Source: Candidatus Nitricoxidivorans perseverans (lineage in GTDB: Bacteria; Pseudomonadota; Gammaproteobacteria; Burkholderiales; Rhodocyclaceae). From it: a stretch of DNA of 64,000 bases. The position numbers were made by a program, and so were the translations under genes. Position 1 is the first letter of the stretch; every line of letters starts with the position of its first letter. Positions 36,893-45,695 of this stretch are shown in pieces. The DNA is taken from NCBI GenBank assembly GCA_030246985.1, contig CP107246.1, positions 2,048,282-2,112,281 on the forward strand. Direction: 5' to 3'. The notes beneath the pieces are model-generated. The model saw nothing but the letters and a program-made list of their open reading frames with translations, was not told where the DNA came from and searched no databases.

Positions 36893-39019
36893 AGGCCAGC
36901 ACCGCCTGCCTGAGGCGGTCGTAGGCGGCTTCCAACTCGGGCAGGCGGGCGGCGACGGCGTCGAGGTCGCCCGCTCGCGCCCGAAGTTCGAGCGCCATGC
37001 ACAGGCCGGGCAGTTCCGTCGAGCCGACATACGCGCAACCGCCCTTGAGCATGTGCAGTTTTCCGGCGACGATTTCCCCATCCCGCGCGGCGATGCCGCC
37101 GCGGATTTCCTCCAGCAGGGCGCTGTGATAGGGATCGAAGCGGGCAGCGAACTCCGCGAAACCCGAGGCGCTCATGCTCTTCCGGAGTTCGCGCAGGAAG
37201 CGCGGATTCAGGGCGGCGTCCAACGGCGCTCCGGCGGCGCCTTCCCTCTTGCGGGTATCGTCCGCGCCGTCTCTTCCATTCGCCCAGTAGGCGAGGATGC
37301 GCCGCAAATCGTTGATCAGCACCGGCTTGACCAGAAAGTCATCCATGCCGGCGGCCAGGCTGCGATCGAGGCTGTCGGATTGGCTGTCGGCGGTGATGGC
37401 GACGATGGGCACGGGCGCGCGGCCAGCGGTGCCGGCCTCCCATTCGCGGATTCGGCGGCTTGCCTCGTAGCCGTCCATCTCCGGCATCTGGCAGTCCATC
37501 AGGATCAGATCGAATGGCGCGGTTTGCGCCATGGCGACGGCCTCGCGGCCGTTTCCGGCCACCGAGACCTCGATGCCGATGCTCGCCAGCATCTCCTTGA
37601 GCGCCAGCTGGCTCGGAAGGTGATCCTCGGCGAGCAGGATGGCGCCGCGCAGCCGCGCGTCGTCGCGAGGCGGCGCCGCCGGTTCCGCATCAATGCCGGG
37701 TTCGGCGTGGTCCAGCGGAACCTCGAAGACGAAGGTCGAGCCGATGCCGGGTCGGCTTTCGACGCGGATGCTGCCGCCCATGGATTGCAGCAGTTGTCGT
37801 GCGATGTTCAGCCCCAGGCCGGTGCCGCCGTATTTGCGCGTCGTGCTGCCGTCCGCCTGGGAGAAGGCGTCGAAGATATGCCGCTGATCTTCCTCGGCGA
37901 TGCCGATGCCCGTGTCCCGCACCTCGAAGACGGCTGTGAAGCGACCTCTTTCATCGTCGGGCAGCGCTCGCCCCCTGAGAACGATCTTGCCGTGCTCCGT
38001 GAATTTGACGGCGTTTGACAAGAGGTTGTTGAGCACTTGGCGCAGGCGCAGCGGATCGCCAGATGCTGTCCGCGGCAGGCCGGGATCCAGCGCCACGACG
38101 ACTTCGATGCCCTTGCGCTGGGCCATGGGGGTCGCCAGGTTCAGGCATTCGGCGATCATCTGCCGCAGGTCGAACACGACATGCTCCAGTTCCAGCCGTC
38201 CGGCCTCGGCCTTGGCGAAATCGAGGATGGCGTTGAGGGTCGCCAGCAGCGACTGGGCGGAGTTCTGGATGGTGGTCGCGAACAGATGCCGCTTGTCTTC
38301 CGCCGGATGATTCCGGAGCAGTTGCGCCATGCCGATGATGGAGGTCATGGGCGTGCGGATTTCATGGCTGATGTTGGCGATGAATCGGGACTTGGCCAGG
38401 GTTGCCGCCTCGGCGGCCTCTTTGGCTTCCCGCAGCTCCGCATTGAGACGAGAAAGCGCCTGGGTGCGCTCATCGAGAAAGTGCATGCCCAGCAGCAATA
38501 GCAGGATGAAGGCCAGCAAGCCGTTGCGTATCAGAAACCCCGACCAGTAATCGCCAAGATCGGCCAGCAGGTAGATTCCGCCGATTCGCTCGCCGTCCAG
38601 GAAGACCGGCAGGTACAGCGAGGTCGTCGAGACGAGGGGGGCGACCTCGGGCTCATGCGCTTCCAGGAGGTCCGATCGATCCGGCAGGCGGATCGGATCG
38701 CCGTAGACCGCCAGGCGCTTGCCCTCCACGGTGTAAAGGGCGGCCGCGCTGACTTCGGCGTGAGCATGCAGCATTTTCAGAATGTTTTTGGCGGCGGGGC
38801 CGTCCCGGAACACCATGGCGGCGCTGGCGGCCGTGCCGCCTGCGTTTGCCACAGAAACCAGGACGCGGCGGATATCCTGTCGGAGCTCGCCGACTTCCTG
38901 GAAGGCCTTGGCGAAGAGCGCCACGGTGATCGCGATGCCCATGATCAGCGCCGGCAGCCGGAAGAGCCGGTGGCATGGGTTCTTGCGCTCGGAGCGGCTT
39001 TCCATCGGCGGCCTCGCGA

Positions 39020-39559
39020 TCATTCGAAGACTTGGCGTGCCAGCCGGAGTAGCTGGGGGTAGAGGCGCAACCCGGCCCGACGGACTTCCGCGAGATTGAC
39101 GTCGAAGCGCGCGCTACCCTCGTGCCGGGCGATCTCGATCATGCCGCCGTCCCAGGCAAAGCCCGCATAGGCGCCGACGGTCAGGGTCTGGACGAGGGAG
39201 CGGCGGTTCCCAAGCGATTCCTCCCAACGCTGACGGGAATCGACGAAGAGCACCTGGCAATTCGTTTCGCGCGGATGAAGCCGGGCGACGACCAGCACCT
39301 GCCCACGCACCTGCTTGCCGGCCAGATTTTCCAGGGCTTCGATCTGCTGACGGTCGCCGCTGGCGACGCAGAGCTTGAGAGAGCCCTCTGCGACCGGCCA
39401 TTCGGTGAACTTCATGAAGTTGAAGACCAGGGCGGCGTGCACGGTCTGCTCGGAAGCGCTCCCCTGCTGCGTCATGGCCGGACCGGCCGGCAACGCCAGG
39501 CAGAGGATTCCCAGCAGGCGGAGCCACGTTCCCATCAGTTGCCATGTCCCCTCTTTCAT
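39020..39559 (-). CDS. YfiR-family periplasmic protein
   Basis: About 179 residues: signal peptide ([18 protein letters not shown]), then [12 protein letters not shown], typical for the start of the YfiR/DUF4154 domain, and a central [13 protein letters not shown]. YfiR proteins bind and repress partner membrane proteins (YfiN in Pseudomonas); here the partner would be the hybrid kinase directly downstream. ATG 39559 is used; ATG 39536 is an alternative that fits an AGAGGGG upstream. Both leave the signal peptide intact. Confidence 0.8.
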   Translation of the reverse strand: MKEGTWQLMGTWLRLLGILCLALPAGPAMTQQGSASEQTVHAALVFNFMKFTEWPVAEGSLKLCVASGDRQQIEALENLAGKQVRGQVLVVARLHPRETNCQVLFVDSRQRWEESLGNRRSLVQTLTVGAYAGFAWDGGMIEIARHEGSARFDVNLAEVRRAGLRLYPQLLRLARQVFE

Positions 39560-39696
39560 CTCGTTGGCCGACCATCGCCTCTGAAACCTATATCGAATGA
39601 TATACCGGTGGCACGGATTGTTGCGATTGTCGCCGTTGCGGATGCGGCGCATTGTCAAAACCGTGGATAATCGCCATCGACCGATCGCCCGACTCC

Positions 39697-40422
39697 ATGA
39701 TGACTGCCATGGCCATCACCCCGCCCACCCCCGATCATGCCGCCATCGAGGTGCTCGACGAGTGCGACTCGACCAACGCTCGCCTGCTCGATCGCGCGAA
39801 GGCTGGCGCGCCCTCCGGCACCGTCATTGTCGCCGGGTGCCAGACCGCCGGGCGCGGCCGGCGCGGCCGGCTCTGGTTTTCGGCGCCCGGCGACAGCCTG
39901 ACGTTTTCCCTGCTGTGGCGCCTGTCGGGAAGCCCTGCCGGGCTTCCGCTGGCGGTCGGCGTCGCTCTTTCCGAGACATTCGGCGGCGCGCTCCTCAAGT
40001 GGCCCAACGATCTGCTGCTCGACGGCCGCAAGCTCGGCGGCGTCCTGGTCGAGCTTTCAGGAAACGCGGCGGTGATCGGCATCGGCATCAACCTGCGCCT
40101 GCCCGACGGCCTGCCGGACGACATTCGGGCCACGGCGGCGGCGCTGGGCGGAGATGCGTCGCGCGACGATCTGCTGACGCGGCTGCTGGTCGCCCTTTAC
40201 GCCGCGCTGGCCGAATTCGGCGAGGGCGGCTTCGCCCGGCTGCGGGCCCGATGGCTGGCGCGCTGCGCGCATCTCGGCGCAATGGTGCGCATTCTGTCCG
40301 ATGCCGGGCCGCCGCTGGATGGCCGCTGCGTGGGCGTCGACGACGATGGCGCGCTGCTGCTGGAAACGGCTGATGGCGTTCGGCGGATACTTTCCGGCGA
40401 TGTCTCTCTGAGGTTGGCATGA
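39697..40422 (+). CDS. birA: Biotin--[acetyl-CoA-carboxylase] ligase, monofunctional
   Basis: 241 residues. It activates biotin and attaches it to the biotin carboxyl carrier protein. The motifs GRGRRGRLWFS and KWPNDLLLDGRKLGGVLVE are the biotinyl-AMP binding sequences. E. coli BirA has about 320 residues with an N-terminal DNA-binding domain; this protein lacks that part, so it should not act as repressor. A clustered set of Met codons makes the start uncertain (39697, 39700 or 39709). It overlaps coaX by ATGA. Confidence 0.93.
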   Translation: MMTAMAITPPTPDHAAIEVLDECDSTNARLLDRAKAGAPSGTVIVAGCQTAGRGRRGRLWFSAPGDSLTFSLLWRLSGSPAGLPLAVGVALSETFGGALLKWPNDLLLDGRKLGGVLVELSGNAAVIGIGINLRLPDGLPDDIRATAAALGGDASRDDLLTRLLVALYAALAEFGEGGFARLRARWLARCAHLGAMVRILSDAGPPLDGRCVGVDDDGALLLETADGVRRILSGDVSLRLA

Positions 40423-41108
40423 TTCTCTGCATCGACTGCGGCAACACGCGGCTCAAGTGGGGGCTGAGGGAAGGCGGCGCTTGGCTCGCGCAGGGCGCGC
40501 TGCCATTGGCGGAGGCCGAGTCGCTCGACGAGGTCCTGCCGCGGCGCCCCTCGCGCGCCATCGCCTGCAACGTCGCCGGCCCGGCCGTCGCCCAGGCGGT
40601 GGTGCTGGCGGCCGACCGACTCGGCGCGCCGCTCGACTGGATTCACGCCCACGCCGAGCAGTGCGGCGTTCGAAACGGCTACGAGCATCCGCAGCAGCTC
40701 GGCGCGGACCGATGGGCGGCGCTGATCGGCGCGCGTGCGGCGCACGACGGGCCGGCGGTGATCGTCATGTGCGGTACGGCGACGACCATCGACGTGCTGG
40801 ATGCGGACGGCCGGCACCGGGGCGGCCTGATCCTGCCCGGACTCGACATGATGCGCGCCTCGCTCGCCGCCGGCACGGCCGATCTGTCGATGGCTGCGGG
40901 ACAGTGGCGCGATCTCCCCACGAACACCCTTGACGCCATCGCCACCGGCTGCATCAACGCCACAGTGGGCGCCATCGAGCGCATGCCTCCTGGATTCGTG
41001 CTGCTCTCCGGCGGTGCGGCTGCTGCCATATCCCCCCACTTGACGCTGCCGCACCGGCTGGTGGAGAACCTCGTGCTCGAAGGGCTGGCGCGGGTCGCCG
41101 AAGCCTAG
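40419..41108 (+). CDS. coaX: Type III pantothenate kinase
   Basis: 229 residues. First step of coenzyme A synthesis. DCGNTRLKW is the phosphate-1 motif, LGADRWAALIGA and CGTATTIDVL are the conserved later motifs, and LSGGAAAAI fits the ASKHA fold end. The birA-coaX order is common in betaproteobacteria. It overlaps birA by 4 bases. Its stop overlaps by 4 bases the end of the gene on the other strand (41105-41108). Confidence 0.95.
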   Translation: MILCIDCGNTRLKWGLREGGAWLAQGALPLAEAESLDEVLPRRPSRAIACNVAGPAVAQAVVLAADRLGAPLDWIHAHAEQCGVRNGYEHPQQLGADRWAALIGARAAHDGPAVIVMCGTATTIDVLDADGRHRGGLILPGLDMMRASLAAGTADLSMAAGQWRDLPTNTLDAIATGCINATVGAIERMPPGFVLLSGGAAAAISPHLTLPHRLVENLVLEGLARVAEA

Positions 41109-42268
41109 TCCGCGCCCCACTGCTCGGTGGCGATGCCCGTGCCCAGGTCGGCTTCGACCAGCCGGCGGCGCACCTCCAGCAACTTTTCGATCAGCGCGGG
41201 TTCGGCGCGGCCGTAGGCCTCGGCGTCGGGCGCGCGGTTGACCACCACGCCGAGCAGTTCGGTGATGGCGTTGCCGATGGAATTCTGGCTGATCGTGACG
41301 ATGAGCTTGCCGGCGTCGTTGCGGTAGATGAGCTGCTTGAATGCCGGTTGCCAGCGGATGGCATTGGCGTACTTGGCGTCCCTGATGCAGCGGTCGCGCA
41401 CCATCTTCGCCGTCATCAGGAAGTCGTTATTGAACTGGAGCCGGTTCTCGACGAGTTCCGGGAAATAGATGTCGCGCGGCAGCGGCGCGTTGCGAGTGGA
41501 GACCTGGCTGAAGAAGGTGCGGTAGAAGTCGATGAAGCCCTTGAGGATGGTGTCGTATTCCTTCCAGAATCGCACCTCCTTCAGCGCCTCGGCGCCACCC
41601 TGCACTTCCCAGCTCGGCAGACCCTGCGGGAAGCCGGTGAGCGCGATGCGGCACGAGCCCTCCTGGCAGGGCCGCAGGATCTGCAAGTCGAGTTCGTTGA
41701 TGAAGCCGCGATACACCTCGCGCATGTATTCCTGGAACAGCGAATGCTGGCCGCCGTCGGTGAGGTTGGGATTGTGCGGGTTGGCGATCGGCGCGGCGGC
41801 GAGTTCCTTCTTGTCGAAGGCGATGAAGTGGTTGTGCAGCATTCGGATCGAGGGTACGCCGGGCGAGGTGAGCGGCCAGGTCGCGTCGAGGCTCGCCTCG
41901 CCGGCCAGCACCAGGTGGCCGCCCGGGTCGGGGTAGCGTTCGAGCATGTATTCGACGATGACCTGGTTCATCCGGTTCCAGACGTTCTTCACCGGCTCCG
42001 GCACCTGCGTGCGGCGCACGGGGCGGCCCAGCGGGTCGAGGATGTCCTGCGAGGTGTTGTAGATGATCGAACAGTCGAACTCGTTGCTGTGGCCGAGTGC
42101 CTTGCGGTAGAGCAGCAGGCCCTCGGGGTTGCGCAGCAGGCCGTTGTTGTGCTCCAGGTCGGCGAGGTTCTCGGTGCTGTTGAAGAACTCGTTCGGCTTC
42201 ATGCCCTCCGGAACGTCGAGCGGGATCGGGCGGTAGGGGGTGAGGATTTCTCTGGGTCCGGATTGCAT
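41105..42268 (-). CDS. Uncharacterised 387-residue protein
   Basis: The chain starts at ATG 42268 after AGGAACAG. No signal peptide or membrane helix. Distinct stretches are NNGLLRNPEGLLLYRKALG, MLHNHFIAFDKKEL, CQEGSCRIALTGFPQGLPSWE and NAITELLGVVVNRAPDAEAY. The His-rich region near residues 150-165 could bind metal or nucleotide. No family was recognised. It is on the opposite strand to its neighbours and stands between coaX and the SPOR-like gene, apparently interrupting that operon. It has ordinary composition and no overlap on its upstream side. Confidence 0.75.
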   Translation of the reverse strand: MQSGPREILTPYRPIPLDVPEGMKPNEFFNSTENLADLEHNNGLLRNPEGLLLYRKALGHSNEFDCSIIYNTSQDILDPLGRPVRRTQVPEPVKNVWNRMNQVIVEYMLERYPDPGGHLVLAGEASLDATWPLTSPGVPSIRMLHNHFIAFDKKELAAAPIANPHNPNLTDGGQHSLFQEYMREVYRGFINELDLQILRPCQEGSCRIALTGFPQGLPSWEVQGGAEALKEVRFWKEYDTILKGFIDFYRTFFSQVSTRNAPLPRDIYFPELVENRLQFNNDFLMTAKMVRDRCIRDAKYANAIRWQPAFKQLIYRNDAGKLIVTISQNSIGNAITELLGVVVNRAPDAEAYGRAEPALIEKLLEVRRRLVEADLGTGIATEQWGAD

Positions 42269-42431
42269 GGGGCTGTTCCTGTGCGGTGCGGTTGTGGGTT
42301 TCGGCAGCCGACTGAGGATAGGCGCGCGGGACGCATGCGGCAAATCAAGAATGGTTACGGAAGCTTCAATTCTCTCTATGTTTGCGCTAACGTGGGTACC
42401 CTTGCATTTTCGACCGGGGGGATGAAACGGG

Positions 42432-42605
42432 ATGTGGCGCACTGTCTTTCTCCTGCTTGTTCTGGCGAACCTGGTTTTTTTCGCCTGGGACCAGGGGTAT
42501 TTCGGCGGGCAGGATGAGGGCCGCGAGCCGGCGCGCCTCTCCGGGCAGTTCCAGCCGGAGAGGCTGCGCGTCGTCGGCTGGCCGGCTGAGGAGCCGGCGC
42601 CATGA
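42432..42605 (+). CDS. Short membrane-anchored protein, likely remnant of a SPOR-domain protein
   Basis: 57 residues too short to be listed by many gene finders. MWRTVFLLLVLANLVFFAWD is a hydrophobic anchor, followed by a basic tail ending in PERLRVVGW. In related genomes the gene after coaX encodes a protein of this N-terminal type that goes on to a SPOR peptidoglycan-binding domain; here the frame stops before any such domain. It overlaps coaE by ATGA, which supports translation. It could be a truncated remnant or a minimal form. The family link is from pattern memory and moderate. Confidence 0.5.
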   Translation: MWRTVFLLLVLANLVFFAWDQGYFGGQDEGREPARLSGQFQPERLRVVGWPAEEPAP

Positions 42606-43222
42606 TCGTAGGACTGACCGGGGGCATCGGCAGCGGCAAGAGCGTCGTGGCCGACGGCCTCGCCGGGCTGGGCGCCGCGGTGGTGGATACGGATGCCATC
42701 GCGCACGCGCTGACCGGTCCCGGCGGCGCGGCCATGGCGGCGATCCGGGCCGCTTTCGGCGAGACGGTCGTTGCCCCGGACGGGCGGCTCGACCGCGCCG
42801 TCATGCGGCGGCTGACTTTCGCCGACGCCGACGTGCGGACACGGCTGGAAGGCATCCTGCATCCGCTGATCCGCGCCGAGGGCGAACGCCGTTGCCGCGA
42901 TGCCTTGGCCGGAGGCGCGCCGTATGTCGTGCTGGTGGTTCCCCTGCTGGCGGAATCCGGCAGCGAGTGGCGGCAACGGGTGGATCGCATCGCCGTCGTC
43001 GATTGCGACGACGAGGCTCGCATCGCCCGCGTCATGATCAGAAGCGGGCTCTCACGCGACGAGGTGGCCGGCATCATGGCGGCGCAGGCCGGGCGGGACG
43101 AGCGGCTGGCGATCGCGGACGACGTGATCGACAACGGCGGCGATCTTGCCGCCTTGTACGGCCGGGTCGGAGCCCTGCACCGGCAGTACTGCGCCATGGT
43201 GGAAAAAGGCGCCGCCGATTGA
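42602..43222 (+). CDS. coaE: Dephospho-CoA kinase
   Basis: 206 residues. Last step of coenzyme A synthesis. P-loop GLTGGIGSGKS at the start, then VDTDAIAHALTGPGG and LTFADADVRTRLEGILHPLI, all diagnostic for CoaE. ATG 42602 overlaps the preceding short gene. zapD follows after 58 bases, the order often found in proteobacteria (coaE-zapD-yacG), though no yacG follows here. Confidence 0.95.
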   Translation: MIVGLTGGIGSGKSVVADGLAGLGAAVVDTDAIAHALTGPGGAAMAAIRAAFGETVVAPDGRLDRAVMRRLTFADADVRTRLEGILHPLIRAEGERRCRDALAGGAPYVVLVVPLLAESGSEWRQRVDRIAVVDCDDEARIARVMIRSGLSRDEVAGIMAAQAGRDERLAIADDVIDNGGDLAALYGRVGALHRQYCAMVEKGAAD

Positions 43223-43280
43223 GATTGTGGATCATGCGTGAATCCGTCAGAATTGCACGAATTTCCTTGCGGGATGGCGC

Positions 43281-44036
43281 GTGATCACTTACGAATATCC
43301 TCTGAACGAGCGCATTCGAACGCTGCTGCGTCTCGAGGATCTGTTCGACAAGATCGCCCATTTCATCGATGCCGGAGATCCGGAAGATCACCATGTCGCG
43401 CTGGTGACGCTGTTCGAGATACTCGAAGTCGCCGGCCGCGCCGACCTCAAGTTCGACCTCGTTCAGGAACTGGAGCGCCAGCGCCAGATACTCCTCTCCT
43501 TCCGCAACAACCCGGACATCTCCGAGGAGGCCCTCTCGGGCGCCCTCTACGAAATCGAGCAGGCCTCGGCGTCGCTGCTGGCCATGCAGGGCAAGATCGG
43601 ACAATACCTGCGCGAAAACGACTGGCTGATGAGCATTCGCAACCGCGCCGGCATTCCCGGCGGCGTCTGCGAGTTCGACCTGCCTTCCTACCACTTTTGG
43701 CTGAATCGGGATGCGGCCCTGCGTCGGCGGGACCTGGCCGGATGGATATCGCCGATGCTGCCGATCCATCAGAGCATCGTCATCATCCTGCGGTTGCTGC
43801 GCGCATCGGGCCGCCCCGAGGCGCAACTGGCATCGCATGGCGCCTTCCAGCTGATGCTGGCCGGCCGCACGGCCCAGCTGATCCGCCTGCGCGTGCGCCG
43901 CGCCGACGCGTTCATCCCGGAAATCAGCGCCAACAAATACGCCCTCAACGTCCGCTTCACCACCCCGGAAACCGACCTGCGCCCGAAGCAGGCCGAAACG
44001 GACGTCGCCTTCGAGCTGACCTTCTGCAACCTCTAG
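43281..44036 (+). CDS. zapD: Cell division protein ZapD
   Basis: 251 residues from GTG 43281. YEYPLNERIRTLLRLEDLFD is the diagnostic start of ZapD (YacF), an FtsZ-binding protein that bundles filaments at the division septum. The remainder (ENDWLMSIRNRAGIPGG, CEFDLPSYHFWL) fits too. It is soluble and cytoplasmic. Convergent with ccmI, 38 bases apart, and the zinc-finger gene yacG usually downstream is absent. Confidence 0.93.
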   Translation: MITYEYPLNERIRTLLRLEDLFDKIAHFIDAGDPEDHHVALVTLFEILEVAGRADLKFDLVQELERQRQILLSFRNNPDISEEALSGALYEIEQASASLLAMQGKIGQYLRENDWLMSIRNRAGIPGGVCEFDLPSYHFWLNRDAALRRRDLAGWISPMLPIHQSIVIILRLLRASGRPEAQLASHGAFQLMLAGRTAQLIRLRVRRADAFIPEISANKYALNVRFTTPETDLRPKQAETDVAFELTFCNL

Positions 44037-44074
44037 GGTTGCCTCACCGGAATTCGTGACGGACCGGAAGGCCG

Positions 44075-44719
44075 TCAGGGTTTCGGGCGGCGGGCGGCGT
44101 TTGCCCCGGCGCGCGCCTCCTCGATGCTGCGGGCGATGGATTGCGCATCCTCAGAGTCCGGAGGGACATGTTTGAGGAGCCGCTCCCAGAATCGGATTGC
44201 GCCAGCGTAATCCTCGCGTTCGAAAGCGATCGTCCCGGCAAACCACAGAGCCTGCGGGTCGTCAGGCTCCTTTTCGAGGCGCGCCGCGACCATCCTCTCG
44301 ATTTCTTCCACGGAAGGCATCCGGGCATGCGGCTGCGGATCCAGCGCCGCCGGGTTGCCGAGCATGAAATAAAGGGTGGCCGCAACGGCGGGGATCACGG
44401 TGGCCAGCGCGGTGGCGAGGCCCTTCGTGGTTCCCGTCGCCGCCGGTTCGCCGGCTGCGGATGCGGGCGCATCGGCCCCATCGTCGAGGAGGCGGCGCTG
44501 CAATTCCTGGCGCGCCTGCCGCCAGTCGGCCTCGTCGAGATCGCCGTCCGCCCGGTCGGCGTCCAGCTCGGCCATCTGGCCGCGGTAGATGGCGGCGTTC
44601 AGTTGCTGGCGCGACGACATGGCCGCGGTGGCGGCGGTGTTCGCGCGCCGCAGCGGCCACAGCAGCAGGCCGAGGGCGATCGCGGCGAGCAGCGCCGCAC
44701 CGATCAGGAACGCGGTCAT
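44075..44719 (-). CDS. ccmI: Cytochrome c maturation protein CcmI, short form
   Basis: 214 residues. N-terminal membrane helix (FLIGAALLAAIALGLLLW), the loop LNAAIYRGQMAELDADRADG typical for CcmI, a second membrane helix, and one TPR-like region (PDDPQALWFAGTIAFEREDY). CcmI normally has about 400 residues with more TPRs that hold apocytochrome c. This is a shorter form. It overlaps ccmH by ATGA and ends the operon. No terminator was seen in the 38 bases to zapD. Confidence 0.85.
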   Translation of the reverse strand: MTAFLIGAALLAAIALGLLLWPLRRANTAATAAMSSRQQLNAAIYRGQMAELDADRADGDLDEADWRQARQELQRRLLDDGADAPASAAGEPAATGTTKGLATALATVIPAVAATLYFMLGNPAALDPQPHARMPSVEEIERMVAARLEKEPDDPQALWFAGTIAFEREDYAGAIRFWERLLKHVPPDSEDAQSIARSIEEARAGANAARRPKP

Positions 44720-45174
44720 CGGCCGTCCCCCAGCAGCGCTTCGGCGCGCTTCGCTTCCTCTTCGGAAAGCGCGACGCCGGTCACGCGACTTGCCCTGCGC
44801 CGCAGGTAGGCGATCAGCGTTGCGATGCCGGCGGCCAGCAGCAGGAAGGGCCCGGCCCAGAGCAGCCAAGTGGTTGGCTTGACGGGCGGACGGTAGAGGA
44901 CGAAATCGCCGTAGCGGCTGACCAGGAAATCCTTGACCTCCGCGTCGGTCTTGCCTTCCTTCATGAGGGTGCGCACTTCGCGGCGCAGATCCTGGGCGAG
45001 GTCGGCGCGCGAACCGGCCAGGGATTCGTTCTGGCAGACCAGGCAACGCAGTTCCTCGGCGATGGCGGTGAGGCGCTTTTCGATGGCCTCGTCTTCGGCG
45101 AGCGGCGCGGCTTCCTTCGCGAGGGGGATGCCAGAGATGAAGAGGGCAAGCAGCAGGGCGAGGACTCGGATCAT
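44716..45174 (-). CDS. ccmH: Cytochrome c maturation thiol protein CcmH
   Basis: 152 residues. Signal peptide/anchor (MIRVLALLLALFISGIPLAK), the redox motif LRCLVCQNESL with Cys-x2-Cys, and a C-terminal membrane helix (WLLWAGPFLLLAAGIATLIAYL). It reduces apocytochrome c thiols before heme attachment. It overlaps ccmG and ccmI by 4 bases each. Confidence 0.95.
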   Translation of the reverse strand: MIRVLALLLALFISGIPLAKEAAPLAEDEAIEKRLTAIAEELRCLVCQNESLAGSRADLAQDLRREVRTLMKEGKTDAEVKDFLVSRYGDFVLYRPPVKPTTWLLWAGPFLLLAAGIATLIAYLRRRASRVTGVALSEEEAKRAEALLGDGR

Positions 45175-45695
45175 TTGTTCAGCTCCCGGATCAGCGGCAC
45201 GATCTTTTTCTCCAGCACTTCCGGCGTCACCGGGCCGATCTGCTTGTAGCGGATGACGCCGGCCTTGTCGATGACGTAGGTTTCCGGCACGCCGTAGACG
45301 CCGTAGTCGATGCCGACGCGGCCGTCACGGTCGTAGGCCGAGAGCAGGTACGGATCGCCGAAGCGGTTGAGCCAGCGCAGGCCGTCCTCGCGCTCGTCCT
45401 TGTAGTCGAGGCCGACCAGCGGCGCGGCGCCGGACTTGGCGAATGCGACCAGCACGGGATGCTCCTGCCGGCAGGAGACGCACCAGGACGCCCACACGTT
45501 GAACAGCCAGACCTTGCCCTTCATGTCGGCCGGCGAAAATCGCTTGTCCGGCGCCGCGAGCTGCGGCAGGTCGAACATCGGCGCCGGCTTGCCGACCAGG
45601 GGCGAGGGCACCTCGCGTGGATTGAGGTTGAGGCCCACGGCCAGGAAGCCCACCAGCACGGCGAACAGGCCCAGGGGGATCAAGAAACGGTTCAT
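45171..45695 (-). CDS. ccmG: Thiol:disulfide interchange protein CcmG/DsbE
   Basis: 174 residues from ATG 45695. One N-terminal helix anchors a periplasmic thioredoxin domain with active site WASWCVSC, then GLDYKDER and GVYGVPETYVID with the cis-proline. It passes electrons to CcmH and apocytochrome c. The longer open frame upstream lies in ccmF and is rejected. Overlaps ccmF by ATGA. Confidence 0.95.
   Translation of the reverse strand: MNRFLIPLGLFAVLVGFLAVGLNLNPREVPSPLVGKPAPMFDLPQLAAPDKRFSPADMKGKVWLFNVWASWCVSCRQEHPVLVAFAKSGAAPLVGLDYKDEREDGLRWLNRFGDPYLLSAYDRDGRVGIDYGVYGVPETYVIDKAGVIRYKQIGPVTPEVLEKKIVPLIRELNK

Noticed and set aside
39609-39624. TGGCACGGATTGTTGC before birA resembles a sigma-54 promoter
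   Set aside because: GG and GC are 11 bases apart instead of the strict 10, and no NtrC palindrome is nearby.
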